This document shows positions 1 through 6,855 of a DNA stretch of 16,653 nucleotides, piece after piece. The translations under genes and the position numbers were made by a program. Positions within the stretch are counted from its first letter, which is position 1; each line of letters opens with the position of its first letter. The notes below the pieces were generated by a model. The model ran no database searches, was not told where the DNA came from, and saw nothing but the letters and a program-made list of their open reading frames with translations. The DNA is from Spirochaetota bacterium (lineage in GTDB: Bacteria > Spirochaetota > Spirochaetia > Treponematales > Breznakiellaceae). The DNA is taken from the NCBI GenBank assembly GCA_023406985.1, contig JAEXTK010000185.1, positions 1-16,653 of the forward strand, given 5' to 3'.

Positions 1-2
1 AC

Positions 3-284
3 GCGGTCCTGCTTTCGGAGACTCCGGGGGGCGCGTGGAAGAACGAGGAACTCGCGGCCGCGGCCGCGCGGCTCCAGGGGGCATGGAAGCGCGCGGACGG
101 GACCGACGGCGCGCTCTTGCCCGCGGACGCGGTGGCTTCGGGCGCCGCCACGACTTCGCGCACGATCTGCCGCTCGGAATCCGCGCCCGATACGGACGGC
201 GCGGCCGATTGGTACGTGACCGTGACGAAGGGGGCCACGCCCGGGCGGGCGAACAACCCCGATCGCTACCGCAGCGAGGATTGA
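3..284 (+). CDS. 3' end of a probable lamin-tail-domain (LTD) protein
   Basis: This is the C-terminal 93 residues of a gene that begins left of the window; the frame is open from base 3 to the TGA at 282-284. The fragment is rich in Ala, Gly, Thr and Asp. It ends with a Trp-containing strand (ADWYVTVTKG) followed by TPGRANNPD. A Trp strand followed by a T/S-P-G-x-x-N end is typical of the close of lamin-tail (LTD) domains, which in bacteria occur on large exported or surface proteins, sometimes with nucleases or CotH-like modules. The LTD call is an inference from that short motif; the rest of the protein is not visible. The gene converges on trxA with a 4-base gap. The other two forward frames here read as Arg/Gly-rich shadows. 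I chose this frame because its composition is ordinary protein-like and its stop fits the convergent boundary. Confidence 0.55.
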   Translation, partial: AVLLSETPGGAWKNEELAAAAARLQGAWKRADGTDGALLPADAVASGAATTSRTICRSESAPDTDGAADWYVTVTKGATPGRANNPDRYRSED

Positions 285-288
285 GGGC

Positions 289-612
289 TTAGACGAGGTC
301 CTTGAAGAGGTTCTCGATTTCGTGCTTGGGTACCGCCCCGACTTTCTGGCGGACCATCTTGCCCTCTTTGTAGACGAGGATGGTGGGGATGGAGACGATG
401 TTGTGCTGGCCGGCGAGATCGCTTTCCTGGTCGACGTTGACCTTGGCCACCTTGAGCCGGCCCGCGTAGTCGGCGGCGAGCTGATCGATGGCCGGTCCGA
501 TCATCTTGCACGGCATGCACCATTCCGCCCAGAAGTCGATGAGGACCGGCACGGATGATTTCAGGACCTCCGCCTCGAAGTTTGCGGACGTCAACGTGAT
601 TTCTGCGCTCAT
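289..612 (-). CDS. trxA: Thioredoxin
   Basis: A 107-residue thioredoxin, the usual bacterial length. It is a cytoplasmic dithiol-disulfide reductant, kept reduced by thioredoxin reductase, that serves ribonucleotide reductase, peroxiredoxins and similar clients. The redox motif is W-C-M-P-C with Cys32 and Cys35, the same numbering as E. coli Trx1. Asp26, the buried acid near the active site, is present in the stretch before the motif. The cis-proline is Pro76 in SIPT. The motif has Met where E. coli has Gly (WCGPC); the substituted residue lies between the cysteines and can shift redox potential, but the protein otherwise looks canonical. The start at 612 is supported by an AAAGGAG ribosome-binding site at 619-625, 6 bases away. 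A promoter is visible at 646-674. It is divergent from marC and probably a single-gene unit. Confidence 0.96.
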   Translation of the reverse strand: MSAEITLTSANFEAEVLKSSVPVLIDFWAEWCMPCKMIGPAIDQLAADYAGRLKVAKVNVDQESDLAGQHNIVSIPTILVYKEGKMVRQKVGAVPKHEIENLFKDLV

Positions 613-645
613 GGCGTGCTCCTTTCGCTCGATTTGGGTACGACT

Positions 646-674
646 ATACTACACGAGCGGGAGAGAAAAGGCAA
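646..674 (-). promoter_or_regulatory. Promoter of trxA
   Basis: On the minus strand a -35 box TTGCCT (669-674) and a -10 box TAGTAT (646-651) are separated by 17 bases. Transcription would start near 639, giving a leader of about 27 bases that contains the AAAGGAG site. The overlapping hexamer TATAGT (643-648) is an alternative -10 with a 20-base spacer. The boxes resemble five other candidate promoters in the window. Confidence 0.55.
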
Positions 675-721
675 AGGTTCGCCGCCGTCGGGGACCGCCG
701 CCGCTCGCCGCCTTCCTACCC

Positions 722-751
722 TTGCTCCCCCGCCGGGGAATCGAATATACT
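722..751 (+). promoter_or_regulatory. Promoter of marC, probably leaderless
   Basis: TTGCTC (722-727) and TATACT (746-751) are separated by 18 bases. The marC ATG begins at 761, 9 bases after the -10 box, so the expected transcription start (about 758) leaves almost no leader. The bases between (GACCGACCT) contain no Shine-Dalgarno sequence. Confidence 0.5.
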
Positions 752-760
752 GACCGACCT

Positions 761-1405
761 ATGTTCCTTACATTTCTTCCGATCCTGTTCACGATGTTCG
801 TCGTCGTCGATCCGTTCGGACTCGTGCCGATGTACATCGGACTGACCGCGCGCCTGGACGAAGCGGAGAAGGACCGGACCATTCGGAAAGCCGTAGTCAC
901 GGCCTTCCTCGTGCTTTCGCTCTTCATCGTCGGCGGCAAATGGGTGCTCGGCGCCCTCCGCGTCCATCCGGGTTCCTTCTTCATCGCGGGCGGCGTCATG
1001 CTCTTCATCGTCTCATTGGAGATGCTGTTCGGACAGCCCACCCGTTCCAAGGTGTCCGTCCAGGAGAATCCCGCGGAGGACGGCGAAGAGCGGACCTCCA
1101 TCGCGGTGTTCCCCCTCGCCATTCCCATGTTGGCGGGCCCGGGCGCGATAACCTCCATACTCCTCTTCACGAGCTCGGACGCGCCGTTCCTGCCCACGGC
1201 CGCGATGCTCTTCGTTTCAGCGGCTTTGATCCTCGGCGTGGCCGCCGTCGCCATGAAGGCGTCCTCCCTCGTGCTCCGCACGCTCGGCCGCACCGGCGTG
1301 TCCGTCATCGAGCGCATCATGGGCCTGCTCCTCTCGGGACTCGCCGTCCAGTTCGTCTACGACGGGCTCGCGAAGCTCGGCATCATCGCGGGAGGCGCGG
1401 CATGA
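761..1405 (+). CDS. MarC/YhgN-family integral membrane protein
   Basis: A 214-residue protein of the MarC family (usual length about 200-220), which has six transmembrane helices and no firmly established substrate; the old link to multiple antibiotic resistance is not supported for E. coli MarC. The family signature VDPFG is at residues 16-20 in helix 1, and the second conserved loop, PLAIPMLAGPGAI, is at 118-130. Hydrophobic segments lie at about 5-25, 43-63, 70-90, 115-138, 146-166 and 186-208, with a polar cytoplasmic-type loop at 91-114. I chose ATG 761 because the reading frame upstream (from 488) gives non-membrane, low-quality sequence crossing the trxA promoter. There is no Shine-Dalgarno sequence; see the promoter entry for the leaderless interpretation. 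Its stop overlaps the next start (ATGA at 1402-1405), so it is translationally coupled to the U32 gene. Family assignment is firm; function is unknown. Confidence 0.93.
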   Translation: MFLTFLPILFTMFVVVDPFGLVPMYIGLTARLDEAEKDRTIRKAVVTAFLVLSLFIVGGKWVLGALRVHPGSFFIAGGVMLFIVSLEMLFGQPTRSKVSVQENPAEDGEERTSIAVFPLAIPMLAGPGAITSILLFTSSDAPFLPTAAMLFVSAALILGVAAVAMKASSLVLRTLGRTGVSVIERIMGLLLSGLAVQFVYDGLAKLGIIAGGAA

Positions 1406-3669
1406 AGCGCACCGAACTCCTCGCGCCGGCGGGTTCTCCCGAGGCGCTCGACGCGGCGATAGGCGAAGGCGCCGACGCCGTATACCTCGGCCTCAAGAGC
1501 TTCAACGCGCGCCTACGCACCACGAATTTCGCGTATTCCCAGTTCGAGGCGGCCACGCGCGTCCTTCATCGGCAGGACAAGAAGATCTACGTGACGGTCA
1601 ACACGGTCTTCGAGCAACGCGAAGCCGACCGCATGTACCAATTGCTCAAATACCTCGCGGGCGTGGGGCCCGACGGCATCATCGTCCAGGATTTCGGTAC
1701 GGCGCGCATGGCGCGGGATTGCTTCCCTTCGCTGAAGCTCCACGCGTCCACGCAGATGAACGTCGCCTCGGCCAAGGGCGCGAACCTCCTGTCCAAGCAC
1801 GGGTTTTCGCGCGTGGTGCTCGCGCGCGAACTCGACCTGGAGGAGTTGCGCGCGGTCCGCGAGAACACCTCGGTGGAACTGGAAGTCTTCGTCCACGGCG
1901 CCCTCTGCGTGAGCGCGTCGGGCCTCTGCCTCTATTCGAGCTATTTGGGCGGCAAGTCGGCCAACCGCGGCATGTGCACCCAGGCCTGCCGGCGACGCTA
2001 TCGGGTGGGCAAGGACGGCGGCGACGGCGAGGCCAAAGACCGTTTCGACTTCGGGAGCGAGGAGGGCGCCTTCGCGGACGAGAAGCTCTCCGCCGACGAC
2101 GAGGCGAGCGGCTACTTCTTCAGCCCCTCCGATCTCGCGCTCGTGAACAAGGTCCCCGAACTCGCCGATCTCGGCGTCTCGTCGTTCAAGATCGAGGGCC
2201 GCATGAAGAGCGCCGAGTACGTCGGCTCGGTCGTGGCCGCCTATCGCCGCGTCCTGGACAACCTGGACGGAGACCGCGAAAAGGCGGTCGCGGAGGCCCA
2301 GGCCATCCTCAGGAACGATTTCGCTCGCCCCAAGACCACCTTCTACTTCGACGGCGCCACGCCCGCGGCCTGGCTCGACCCGCGGCAATCCGGCGGCACG
2401 GGCATCCCGCTCGGCTCGCTCGAGAAGGTCCGGGGGCCGGAAGGGGAGCGCCGCGGCCTCGTACGGCCCGTGGGCGCGGCCCCGACCGAGGGCGATTCCG
2501 CCCGCTTCCACCGGGCGGACGACTCCGACCGGAAGTCGCTCAAGCTCGCCGCGGTGGAACGCGAGGGAGAGGACGGGTATTGGATCTCCGTGCCCGACGG
2601 CTTCTCGGCGGGCGACTCGGTCTACTTGATCCAGACGAGGGCCATGTCCAAGCGGTACCCGCGCGTGCTGCCGCACGACCTGGAGACCTTCCGCCGCATG
2701 CCCGGGAGGGACGCGGCGCCGCCTCCGCCGTCCGACCGGATGGAGAAGGTCGAGCGGGCCCTCTTCCCCGACGGCCTCTACGTGGCCGTCTCCCGCCCCG
2801 AGGACCTCTACGTCGTCCAGGCGGCGCGGCCGGTCCGCGTCCTCCTCTCCTATACGAAGGCCGTCGGCAAGCGGATCCTGGAGGGCGGGCAGCCGCCGCT
2901 CCCGTTCTCCAAGGGCGAGCTCATCCTCGTCCTCGACCCCTACTTCCCGCAGCGGGAGGACGCGCGCCTCGCCGAGGAGATTCCCCGGCTCATGGAGGCC
3001 GGCTACCGCCAATTCGTCGTGAACAACCTGGGCCACCTCGCCCTGTTCCGCGGAACGGACGCCAAGCTCATCGCCGGACCCTACCTGTACACCTTCAACG
3101 GCTGGGCCTACGCCTTCGTGAACGCGCTGGGGCTCTCCAACGTGATCACCCCGCTGGAGAACAACCGGCAGAATCTGGATCGCACGGTGGACGCGCAGCG
3201 GCGGCCGGGCACTTTCGTCACGGTCTTCGCGTATCCCGCCCTGTTCCGGATCCGGGCCGACCTATCCTCGATGTACGATTTCTCCGACTTCTCCGACGGC
3301 CGGGGGGAGAACTTCCAGCTCATCGGCGGCGAAGACGGATCGCTCGTGGTGCCGGAGAAGCCCTTCTCCATCGTGGACAAGCTGCCCTTCCTCAAGGAAG
3401 CCGGATTCTCCAAGTTCATCCTGGATTTTTCGGGGCCGCAGCTCAAGAAGCGGGATTACCGCGACGTGGTGGACGCGGCCAAGGCGGGCACGCCGCTCCC
3501 GTTCACGACGCGGTTCAACTGGAAGGACGGATTCTACGCCACCGCAGAGGGCTCGGCCGGCGGCCGGGCCCGCCGGCAGGACGAGGATGGACCGCGCGCC
3601 GGCAAGGCTCCCCAAGGCGGGAAGCCGCGCGGCGGGAAGGGCGGGCCGTCCCGCGGCGGGCGGCGCTAG
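1402..3669 (+). CDS. U32 peptidase-family protein, RlhA/TrhP-like RNA hydroxylation factor
   Basis: A 755-residue protein of the U32 'peptidase' family. Known bacterial members (RlhA, TrhP, UbiU/UbiV) are iron-sulfur proteins that take part in prephenate-dependent hydroxylation of RNA or in ubiquinone synthesis, not proven proteases. The N-terminal TIM-barrel-like domain (1-310) opens with ELLAPAGSPEAL and carries the U32 signature at 161-180 (EVFVHGALC, then GLC). Cys169, Cys176, Cys192 and Cys196 are likely Fe-S ligands by analogy with UbiU/UbiV. SFKIEGRMKS (261-270) is another hallmark. Residues 330-435 resemble the DUF3656 insert of RlhA-type proteins, and 450-715 form a second barrel-like part. 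Odd features are an acidic insert at about 204-237 and a 39-residue Gly/Arg/Lys/Pro tail (717-755). GGGAGG at 1390-1395 is a good ribosome-binding site. By length and DUF3656 it is closer to RlhA (23S rRNA C2501) than to TrhP, but the substrate is inferred. Confidence 0.88.
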   Translation: MKRTELLAPAGSPEALDAAIGEGADAVYLGLKSFNARLRTTNFAYSQFEAATRVLHRQDKKIYVTVNTVFEQREADRMYQLLKYLAGVGPDGIIVQDFGTARMARDCFPSLKLHASTQMNVASAKGANLLSKHGFSRVVLARELDLEELRAVRENTSVELEVFVHGALCVSASGLCLYSSYLGGKSANRGMCTQACRRRYRVGKDGGDGEAKDRFDFGSEEGAFADEKLSADDEASGYFFSPSDLALVNKVPELADLGVSSFKIEGRMKSAEYVGSVVAAYRRVLDNLDGDREKAVAEAQAILRNDFARPKTTFYFDGATPAAWLDPRQSGGTGIPLGSLEKVRGPEGERRGLVRPVGAAPTEGDSARFHRADDSDRKSLKLAAVEREGEDGYWISVPDGFSAGDSVYLIQTRAMSKRYPRVLPHDLETFRRMPGRDAAPPPPSDRMEKVERALFPDGLYVAVSRPEDLYVVQAARPVRVLLSYTKAVGKRILEGGQPPLPFSKGELILVLDPYFPQREDARLAEEIPRLMEAGYRQFVVNNLGHLALFRGTDAKLIAGPYLYTFNGWAYAFVNALGLSNVITPLENNRQNLDRTVDAQRRPGTFVTVFAYPALFRIRADLSSMYDFSDFSDGRGENFQLIGGEDGSLVVPEKPFSIVDKLPFLKEAGFSKFILDFSGPQLKKRDYRDVVDAAKAGTPLPFTTRFNWKDGFYATAEGSAGGRARRQDEDGPRAGKAPQGGKPRGGKGGPSRGGRR

Positions 3670-3678
3670 GGGGCCCCC

Positions 3679-4335
3679 ATGACCCTGTCCGAGCTATCCG
3701 ACCGCCTCAGGCGTTCCCCTTCGCCGGATATCAACGGAAGGGACGAGTACCTCCAGACGGCGGTTCTCGCGCTCCTCGTCGGCGGTGACGATGATCTCCG
3801 CCTCGTGTTCGAGAAGCGGAACGCCAATATCCGCCAGGGCGGCGAAATCTGTTTCCCCGGCGGTCGATTCGACCCGGTCCACGACGCCTCCTTCCTGGAC
3901 ACCGCGCTCAGGGAGACGTCCGAGGAACTCGGCATCCCCGCCGCTTCCATCGAAGTCTTCGGCCCCCTGGACACCGTCCTGGCGCCCATGGGGACCATCG
4001 TGGAAGCCTTCGTCGGCCGCACGAGCGTGGCCCCCGAGCGCTTCGCCCCCAATCCGCATGAGGTGGAGACCGTCTTCACGGTACCGCTCTCTTATTTCCT
4101 TGAGGCGCGGCCGGAAGAATACGCCGCGGAAATACGGCTCTTCCCGAAGACGCGCGACCCCGCCACCGGGAGCGAGGAAGTCCTCTTCCCGGTGGAGGAG
4201 CTCGGCCTCCCGGAGCGCTATCGGGGTTCGTGGGGCGGCCGCCGGTCCAAGATTTACGTCTACCGCACCGACGGCGGCATCGTCTGGGGCCTGACCGCCC
4301 GCATCGTCATGGACCTCTGCCGCCGCCTTTCCTAG
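3679..4335 (+). CDS. Nudix hydrolase, CoA pyrophosphatase type (NudL-like)
   Basis: A 218-residue Nudix protein of the CoA/acyl-CoA pyrophosphatase group, which cleaves CoA to 4'-phosphopantetheine and 3',5'-ADP with Mg2+ or Mn2+. The Nudix box spans 61-86: GG at 61-62, then RETSEELGI at 78-86, with Glu79, Glu82 and Glu83 as metal ligands. The first Glu of the classical box is replaced by Asp, as is common in NudL-like proteins. Just before it, GEICFPGG (55-62) matches the extended motif that marks the CoA subgroup, and the C-terminal IVWGLTARIV fits the same family. The gene starts 9 bases after the U32 stop, with AGGGGG (3668-3673) as ribosome-binding site, so it belongs to the marC-U32 operon. 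Its stop shares bases with the convergent ssb stop. Other acyl-nucleotide substrates are possible; the subgroup call is fairly sure. Confidence 0.88.
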   Translation: MTLSELSDRLRRSPSPDINGRDEYLQTAVLALLVGGDDDLRLVFEKRNANIRQGGEICFPGGRFDPVHDASFLDTALRETSEELGIPAASIEVFGPLDTVLAPMGTIVEAFVGRTSVAPERFAPNPHEVETVFTVPLSYFLEARPEEYAAEIRLFPKTRDPATGSEEVLFPVEELGLPERYRGSWGGRRSKIYVYRTDGGIVWGLTARIVMDLCRRLS

Positions 4336-4784
4336 AATACGGGCGTCGCGGGGTATTCCTCCTCGGCCGCGAGGGCTTCCGCCGCCGCTCCCGAAGCGAC
4401 GCCGGCCGCGACCGGCTCCGCGGGTTCCTCGTCGGATTCTTCCGCCGTATCCTTCTTGAACTCCGGACGGAATTCCACGTGCTCGGCCACGATCTTCACC
4501 TTGGATCGCGGCTTGCCCTCGTTGTCGTTCCACCGCTCCTGCTTGAGCCTGCCGACCACGCGCACCCCGCGCCCCTTGCGGCCGAGGCTGCCGCAGTTCT
4601 CGGCGAGCTTCGCCCACGTCTCCACGTCGAAAAAGCTCACCTCTTTCTCCAGGCCCGAATCCTGCTTGTAGAAGCGGTTCGAGGCCACGGAGAAGGTGCA
4701 GACGGGCGTACCCTTCGGCGTCGACTTGAACAGGGGATCACGCACCATGTTCCCTTCGATCAGGATCGAGTTCAGATTGTTCAT
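4332..4784 (-). CDS. ssb: Single-stranded DNA-binding protein
   Basis: A 150-residue SSB that coats single-stranded DNA during replication, repair and recombination, normally as a tetramer. The OB fold covers about 1-107: MNNLNSILIEGNMVRDP opens it, FSVASNRFYK, FFDVETWAKLAENC and VRVVGRLKQERW follow in family order, and VKIVAEHVEF closes it. The tail (108-150) is acidic and Ala/Glu-rich, then ends EEEYPATPVF. This is not the canonical DDDIPF tip, although acidity and the final Phe are retained. The frame is open upstream to 5138, but that part overlaps another gene and does not look like protein. ATG 4784 is supported by GGGAGG (4789-4794) and the exact SSB N-terminus. It lies 113 bases after the 640-residue gene with no clear promoter between, so co-transcription is likely. 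Its TAG uses 4332-4334, inside the Nudix stop. Confidence 0.95.
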   Translation of the reverse strand: MNNLNSILIEGNMVRDPLFKSTPKGTPVCTFSVASNRFYKQDSGLEKEVSFFDVETWAKLAENCGSLGRKGRGVRVVGRLKQERWNDNEGKPRSKVKIVAEHVEFRPEFKKDTAEESDEEPAEPVAAGVASGAAAEALAAEEEYPATPVF

Positions 4785-4807
4785 ATTGCCTCCCGGCCAA
4801 ACGAATT

Positions 4808-4828
4808 CCGCCCCCGCACGGGGGGCGG
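4808..4828 (-). promoter_or_regulatory. Perfect 8-bp hairpin between the 640-residue gene and ssb
   Basis: CCGCCCCC (4808-4815) and GGGGGCGG (4821-4828) form a perfect inverted repeat with a 5-base loop. In minus-strand RNA it would sit after the stop of the upstream gene and 23 bases before the ssb start. The bases after the stem (AATTCGTTTGG) contain no real U tract, so it is a poor intrinsic terminator. It could be an attenuator, an RNA-stability element or a protein site. Confidence 0.5.
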
Positions 4829-4897
4829 TTCCTGTTCGGCCTCCGTACGGGGCGGGCGCGGCGGGCGCTTCTATCGAGGGGGGCTTTTCCGCGGACG

Positions 4898-6820
4898 CTA
4901 CGATTTGAGGACGAGCTTCACCATGTAGAGCTGGATGTAGAGCCTGAGCGCGTCGCGCGCGGGCAGCTTCTGGAGCGCGGGCATTTCGGAAAGCGTGGCG
5001 GCGAGGGCGGCGATGCGTTCCTGGGTGAAGGCGGCCGCGCGGAGGACGCGGGCCGTCTTGCGCAGGTAGTCGCGGATGAGCGAATTGACGTCCTCGGTCA
5101 GGTTCGCCTTGGCGTTCGGTTCGATGATGCGGTTCCACCGGTCCGTGAGGTCGCCGAGGTAGCCGTCGAGCGACGAGCCGGAGGGGACGAGCCGTTTCTC
5201 GATTTCGCGCGCGGCTTTCTTGAGGGCGGCCTTGCGGGCCGCGGGGCTGGCGTCCTGTTTCGCCTGGGCGGCCTGAGGCGCTTCGGTCCCCGGCGCTTCC
5301 ATCCGCTTCAGGGCGGGAGGCCGCGCGTTCTTGCCGTTTCCCAGCTTCCGGAAGAAGGCCATGATGCCGGAGAGGATGGGGATGGAATACCAGAAGGGGA
5401 GGAGCATGCGGACGTCGGTCAGCATGTCGCCGCGGGAGAGGAGGTAGAGTTCGCTCATCGGGGCGAGGGCGCCCTTGTAGAACAGCCTGCTGGCCTCAGG
5501 CACGCCGCCTTCCATGCCGTCCAATTCCTCATGGACGAGATAGAGCGTCTTTTCCTGCAAGAGGGCGGAGAGGACGGGCGCGACGCTCGCGGTGAGCTCG
5601 GTGAGCTCGGCCTCGTACGCCTCGTCGCTTTCCATGGACTTTTCCGACCGGTAATCCCCCATGAGCTTGTACCAGCGCTGCGTGAGGGTCGTCTTGACGC
5701 GCGGCCGCGATTCCCGGAGGAGTTTCATGCAGAGCGGCAGCATCTTGGACTTGCGCACGAACCAACGTTCGCCGCTGAGGCCGTGGACGGTGAGCAGCTC
5801 GGGCAACTTGTCGAGGCTTCCCGAGGTCGTCTTGGCCTTGAGATAGGCCTCGAGCGCCTCCCGCGAGTATTGGCCGAGCAGGGGCACGCCCTTGGTGTCG
5901 GTGAAGCGGGTGATATCGTCGAGGCTGTAGTAGAACGGCTGCTTGTCGAGCTGGAGCTCCAAGTTGCGGAAGGCCGTCTCGGCGTCCCGTTCTTTCTGGG
6001 CCTTGCCCTTGTAGTAGTTGTTGAAGATCTCGACCGTGTAGACGGCCTGGAGGGCCGCGATATCCTCGGGCAGCTTTTCGTTCTTCTTGTGGATGTCGCC
6101 CTTCACGAGGCTGGAGAAGTAGGCCCAGAATTGAAAGCTGAAGTCGCCCGCGTTCTCCAGATCGCTCATGGAGTCGCCGGGGCGCACCATGAGCTGCGCG
6201 AGGGTATCCTTGAGCTGTGATTCTTTGCCTTGGAAGGCCGGCGCGAGCTTGTGCTGCGCATAATCCTTATTGTTGTGGCTGCGCAGGTAGTGGCGGATCT
6301 TGAGCAGGGCGAGTTCCAGGAAGCGCTTCGGCAGCATCTCGGGAAGGATGAGCGCGTTGCCCGCCCCCTCGGGGAAGGCGAGCTTGATGATGGGTTGCGA
6401 CGCATCCCCGCTTTCCCCGAGGAGGGCGGTGAAATCCGTATCGAAATGGACATTCCGCAGCTGCGCGGGCGGTACCACGATGTTGAGGCTGACCTCGTCC
6501 GGGAACGGCAGTTCCGGGGTCTCGTCCACGGTGCGGTAGGTCTGCTGCAAAAGGTCGACGTAGAATTGGGCAACCGAGACGAGGGCGCCGCGTTCGTCGG
6601 TGGAGACGGGGCATTTGCCCGATTCGGCCAACTTGGAAAGTTCGGCCCATACCTTCCGGCTCGTATCTTCCGCCCAAGGCGCGAGATCGGGCCGCTCGGC
6701 GGCATATCGTTTCGCGTACTTCTCCAGGAATGAGATGAAGACATCCACCGGAAAAGTCGAACTCCGGGTTCGATTCGCGTAGAACCGGATGATGGCGTAC
6801 AGATCCGCAGCCTGGGTCAT
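4898..6820 (-). CDS. Conserved-looking protein of unknown family, 640 residues
   Basis: A soluble-looking 640-residue protein with no motif I recognise; I do not assign a function. There is no signal peptide. Residues 1-95 and 200-470 appear largely helical, and a more strand-like, Pro-containing part is at about 100-165. A short hydrophobic, aromatic segment (LLPFWYSIPILSGIMAFF, 473-490) could be buried, amphipathic or one membrane helix. It is followed by an Ala/Pro/Lys-rich linker (496-532) and a helical C-terminal domain (533-640) with many Leu, Arg and Ala. It has only two cysteines (70 and 364). Codon use matches the neighbours, so it is a real native gene. The start at 6820 has no Shine-Dalgarno sequence, but a good -10 box ends 6 bases upstream, consistent with a leaderless transcript. 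ssb lies downstream on the same strand and glmS is divergent. It may be a lineage-specific (perhaps spirochaetal) protein; that is a guess from failure to recognise it. Confidence 0.85.
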   Translation of the reverse strand: MTQAADLYAIIRFYANRTRSSTFPVDVFISFLEKYAKRYAAERPDLAPWAEDTSRKVWAELSKLAESGKCPVSTDERGALVSVAQFYVDLLQQTYRTVDETPELPFPDEVSLNIVVPPAQLRNVHFDTDFTALLGESGDASQPIIKLAFPEGAGNALILPEMLPKRFLELALLKIRHYLRSHNNKDYAQHKLAPAFQGKESQLKDTLAQLMVRPGDSMSDLENAGDFSFQFWAYFSSLVKGDIHKKNEKLPEDIAALQAVYTVEIFNNYYKGKAQKERDAETAFRNLELQLDKQPFYYSLDDITRFTDTKGVPLLGQYSREALEAYLKAKTTSGSLDKLPELLTVHGLSGERWFVRKSKMLPLCMKLLRESRPRVKTTLTQRWYKLMGDYRSEKSMESDEAYEAELTELTASVAPVLSALLQEKTLYLVHEELDGMEGGVPEASRLFYKGALAPMSELYLLSRGDMLTDVRMLLPFWYSIPILSGIMAFFRKLGNGKNARPPALKRMEAPGTEAPQAAQAKQDASPAARKAALKKAAREIEKRLVPSGSSLDGYLGDLTDRWNRIIEPNAKANLTEDVNSLIRDYLRKTARVLRAAAFTQERIAALAATLSEMPALQKLPARDALRLYIQLYMVKLVLKS

Positions 6821-6826
6821 TCAGGA

Positions 6827-6855
6827 ATAATAGCCGGATTCGGGCAAAATCGCAA
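6827..6855 (-). promoter_or_regulatory. Promoter of the 640-residue gene, probably leaderless
   Basis: Minus strand TTGCGA (6850-6855) and TATTAT (6827-6832) are separated by 17 bases. The -10 box ends 6 bases before the ATG at 6820, so transcription should begin at or within a base or two of the start codon. One copy of an 11-base direct repeat (6835-6845) lies in the spacer. Confidence 0.6.

Noticed and set aside
488..760. Upstream extension of MarC
   Set aside because: The extra 91 residues are not membrane-like and run over the trxA promoter and the start of trxA; the family begins at MFLTFLPILF.
1513..3036. Long minus-strand open frame (507 codons) opposite the U32 gene
   Set aside because: It is a GC-rich shadow: rich in Arg, Ala, Gly, Val and His, with no family motif, fully antisense to a clearly conserved protein.
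3541..3669. Frameshift or mis-assembly explaining the Gly/Arg tail of the U32 protein
   Set aside because: The frame continues without interruption to a stop that is followed by a well-placed ribosome-binding site for the Nudix gene, so the tail is probably genuine.
1719..3788. 689-codon plus-strand frame overlapping the U32 and Nudix genes
   Set aside because: Composition is overwhelmingly Arg, Gly, Pro and Ala, typical of an out-of-frame reading of high-GC coding DNA, and the true frame has recognisable motifs.
4785..5138. Upstream extension of SSB
   Set aside because: The extra 118 residues are low-complexity and antisense-like relative to nothing conserved, overlap the same-strand 640-residue gene, and the normal SSB N-terminus with a good ribosome-binding site is at 4784.
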